From positions 1 through 22,162 of the forward strand of contig JASBZF010000014.1 of assembly GCA_029983625.1 (NCBI GenBank): a stretch of DNA of 22,162 nt, written 5' to 3'. The translations under genes were made by a program, and so were the position numbers. Every line of letters starts with the position of its first letter. Position 1 is the first letter of the stretch. This DNA is from Pauljensenia sp. Its GTDB lineage: Bacteria; Actinomycetota; Actinomycetes; Actinomycetales; Actinomycetaceae. Shown piece after piece: positions 20,588-22,162 of this stretch. Below the pieces are notes generated by a model. It was given only the letters and a program-made list of their open reading frames with translations, searched no databases and was not told the DNA's origin.

Positions 20588-21100
20588 ATGAGTCAGACGC
20601 ATACACTTTCCGTGCTTGTGGAGAACAAGCCGGGTGTCCTCACTCGTGTCGCTGCTCTTTTTGCGCGTCGTGCCTTCAACATCAAGTCCCTTGCCGTTGG
20701 TGAGACCGAACATCCCGACATTTCACGGATGACGATCATCGTCAAAGCGGACGAGCAGCCTTTTGAGCAGGTGACTAAGCAGCTCAATAAGCTTGTGAAT
20801 GTCTTGAAAGTCGTGGAACTTGCTGGTGAAGAGTGCGTGGAGCGTCGCCTGATGCTCATTAAGGTACGTGCTGATGCGCAGCGACGCACCGGTGTTCTCC
20901 AAATCGTTGACCTCTTCCGTGCGCATGTTGTTGACGTGCAGCATGAATCTGTCGTCATCGAGTCGATTGGCTCGCTGTCCAAATTGGAAGCACTCCTTAG
21001 AGCTCTTGAGCCCTACGGTGTCACTGAAATCGTCCAGTCGGGCGCCGTGGCGATCGGTCGCGGTCCTCGCTCGATCACGGATCAATTGAAGGAGAAATGA
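20588..21100 (+). CDS. ilvN: Acetolactate synthase small (regulatory) subunit
   Basis: Regulatory subunit that activates IlvB and confers feedback inhibition, usually by valine. The 170-residue protein has an N-terminal ACT domain (about residues 5-78; LSVLVENKPGVLTRVAALFA, then NIKSLAVGETEHPDISRM) and a C-terminal ALS_ss_C domain (about 84-165). The length is typical. The ribosome site GGAGGA (20575-20580) lies inside the end of ilvB, 7 bases before the ATG, and only 3 bases separate the two genes, so translation is probably coupled. Its stop is 2 bases before the ilvC start. Confidence 0.97.
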   Translation: MSQTHTLSVLVENKPGVLTRVAALFARRAFNIKSLAVGETEHPDISRMTIIVKADEQPFEQVTKQLNKLVNVLKVVELAGEECVERRLMLIKVRADAQRRTGVLQIVDLFRAHVVDVQHESVVIESIGSLSKLEALLRALEPYGVTEIVQSGAVAIGRGPRSITDQLKEK

Positions 21101-21102
21101 CA

Positions 21103-22128
21103 ATGGCCGAGATCATCTACGACGACGGGGCAGATCTGTCGCTCATCCGGTCCAAGAAGGTCGCCGTTATCGGTTACGGCTCTCAGGGCCACGCCCATGC
21201 GCTCAACCTGAAGGATTCCGGTGTCGAGGTCGTTGTCGGCCTCCGTCCGGGTTCGTCCTCGTGGGAGAAAGCCGAGTCTGCGGGACTTGAGGTGAAGGAT
21301 CTTCCTGAGGCGGTGAAGGAAGGTGATGTCATTATGATCCTCCTTCCTGACCAGGTACAGCGCAGGGTGTACGCCGAGCAGATCGCCCCGAACCTGAAAC
21401 CTGATGCCGCCTTGTTCTTCGCGCACGGCTTCAATATCCGCTACGGCTACATCGATCCTGAAGCAGGTCACGACATTTGCATGGTTGCTCCGAAGGGTCC
21501 GGGGCATACGGTGCGTCGCCAGTTCCTTGAGGGCAAAGGTGTTCCCGCCCTCGTATGTGTGGAGCAAAATGCTTCGGGTGTGGCGTGGGACTTGGCGCTT
21601 TCTTACGCGAAAGCTATTGGTTCTACTCGTGCGGGTGTCATTCAAACGACCTTCAGTGAAGAAACGGAAACGGATCTTTTTGGTGAACAGGCCGTGCTGT
21701 GCGGCGGTGTTTCTCGCTTGATTCAGTACGGTTACGAAACCCTCACTGAAGCTGGTTACACGCCGGAAATGGCTTACTTTGAGGTGTGCCATGAGCTGAA
21801 ACTCATCGTTGATCTCATTAACGAGGGCGGACTCACTAAGCAGCGTTGGTCGTGTTCGGACACCGCTGAGTACGGCGACTATGTGTCCGGCCCGCGCGTT
21901 ATTGGTCCTCAGGTGAAGGACGCCATGAAGGAGGTTCTTGCTGACATTCAGGATGGTACCTTCGCGAAGCGTTTCATCGCTGACCAGGACAACGGGGCGC
22001 TTGAGTTTAAGGCGCTGCGTGCCGAGGGCGAGAACCATCCGATTGAAAAGACCGGTCAGAAGCTTCGTGCTGCTTTTGGCTGGACGAGTGCTGATGCGGA
22101 CTACACGGACGGCTCTGCCGCCCGATGA
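21103..22128 (+). CDS. ilvC: Ketol-acid reductoisomerase
   Basis: Class I ketol-acid reductoisomerase that isomerises and reduces acetolactate, the second step of branched-chain synthesis. The 341-residue protein has the Rossmann motif GYGSQG (24-29), the cofactor loop RPGSSS (48-53) whose Arg and Ser residues indicate NADPH use, the FAHGF His108 and the KGPGH Lys131. The metal/active-site residues are Asp191, Glu195, Glu227, Glu231 and Ser252. The start is ATG 21103, which has GAAGGAG (21088-21094) 8 bases upstream; the ATG at 21097, overlapping the ilvN stop, is only 2 bases from that site. The gene is complete, and 34 bases of downstream sequence remain. Confidence 0.97.
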   Translation: MAEIIYDDGADLSLIRSKKVAVIGYGSQGHAHALNLKDSGVEVVVGLRPGSSSWEKAESAGLEVKDLPEAVKEGDVIMILLPDQVQRRVYAEQIAPNLKPDAALFFAHGFNIRYGYIDPEAGHDICMVAPKGPGHTVRRQFLEGKGVPALVCVEQNASGVAWDLALSYAKAIGSTRAGVIQTTFSEETETDLFGEQAVLCGGVSRLIQYGYETLTEAGYTPEMAYFEVCHELKLIVDLINEGGLTKQRWSCSDTAEYGDYVSGPRVIGPQVKDAMKEVLADIQDGTFAKRFIADQDNGALEFKALRAEGENHPIEKTGQKLRAAFGWTSADADYTDGSAAR

Positions 22129-22162
22129 CACTCTTCCTGTGAGAGCTTTCGGGGCCCGCGGC

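Noticed and set aside
21082..22131. A 349-codon minus-strand open frame opposite ilvC
   Set aside because: The plus strand encodes a full, motif-complete IlvC; the reverse frame is a by-product of its codon pattern and matches no family I recognise.

Overview
The window reads as a stretch of core chromosome from a low-to-mid-GC actinobacterium, most plausibly a member of the Actinomycetaceae. The reasons are the gene order (M16 peptidase, dapB, dapA, rnj, ftsK, pgsA, clgR, a DUF3046 gene, recA, recX, miaB), the actinobacterial LexA box in front of recA, the ClgR-type regulator and the many genes that appear to be transcribed without a 5' leader. The genus cannot be fixed from the sequence alone. 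No insertion sequence, prophage, tRNA, rRNA or CRISPR array was seen.

Layout. Bases 1-5465 carry an M16 zinc peptidase, the lysine/diaminopimelate genes dapB and dapA with a GNAT acetyltransferase between them, and RNase J. Bases 5466-9930 carry a PfkB-type kinase, the DNA translocase FtsK and a PgsA-type phosphatidyltransferase. Bases 9931-12720 form the stress/DNA-repair block: clgR, a small DUF3046 gene, recA behind a LexA box and a long structured leader, then recX. The tRNA modification gene miaB follows, then a 350-base gap and a ThrE-family amino-acid exporter. A 790-base gap (16035-16822) holds a hexanucleotide tandem repeat, an operator-like palindrome cluster and a GC-rich multi-arm terminator. 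An AspT/YidE-type transporter is on the minus strand. It is divergent from the ilvB-ilvN-ilvC operon, which has a complete attenuator: a 23-codon leader peptide rich in Leu/Ile/Val, a 10-bp stem and an intrinsic terminator.

How the parts fit. Lysine and cell-wall precursor synthesis (DapA/DapB), branched-chain synthesis (IlvBNC), a Thr/Ser exporter and a possible amino-acid exchanger make this rich in aspartate-family and branched-chain amino-acid functions. FtsK, RecA and RecX serve chromosome segregation and repair, and ClgR probably controls protease genes. Several genes (M16 peptidase, dapA, clgR, miaB, and less clearly rnj, ftsK and the ilv leader peptide) have a TANNNT-like hexamer ending 6-9 bases before the start codon, which is the signature of leaderless transcription and was used to fix starts.

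Most of the window is ordinary housekeeping DNA. The items most worth a second look are the recA leader with two hairpins sharing the same GGAGA loop, the ilv attenuator, the thrE-aspT gap and the 13-C tract in front of the first gene.
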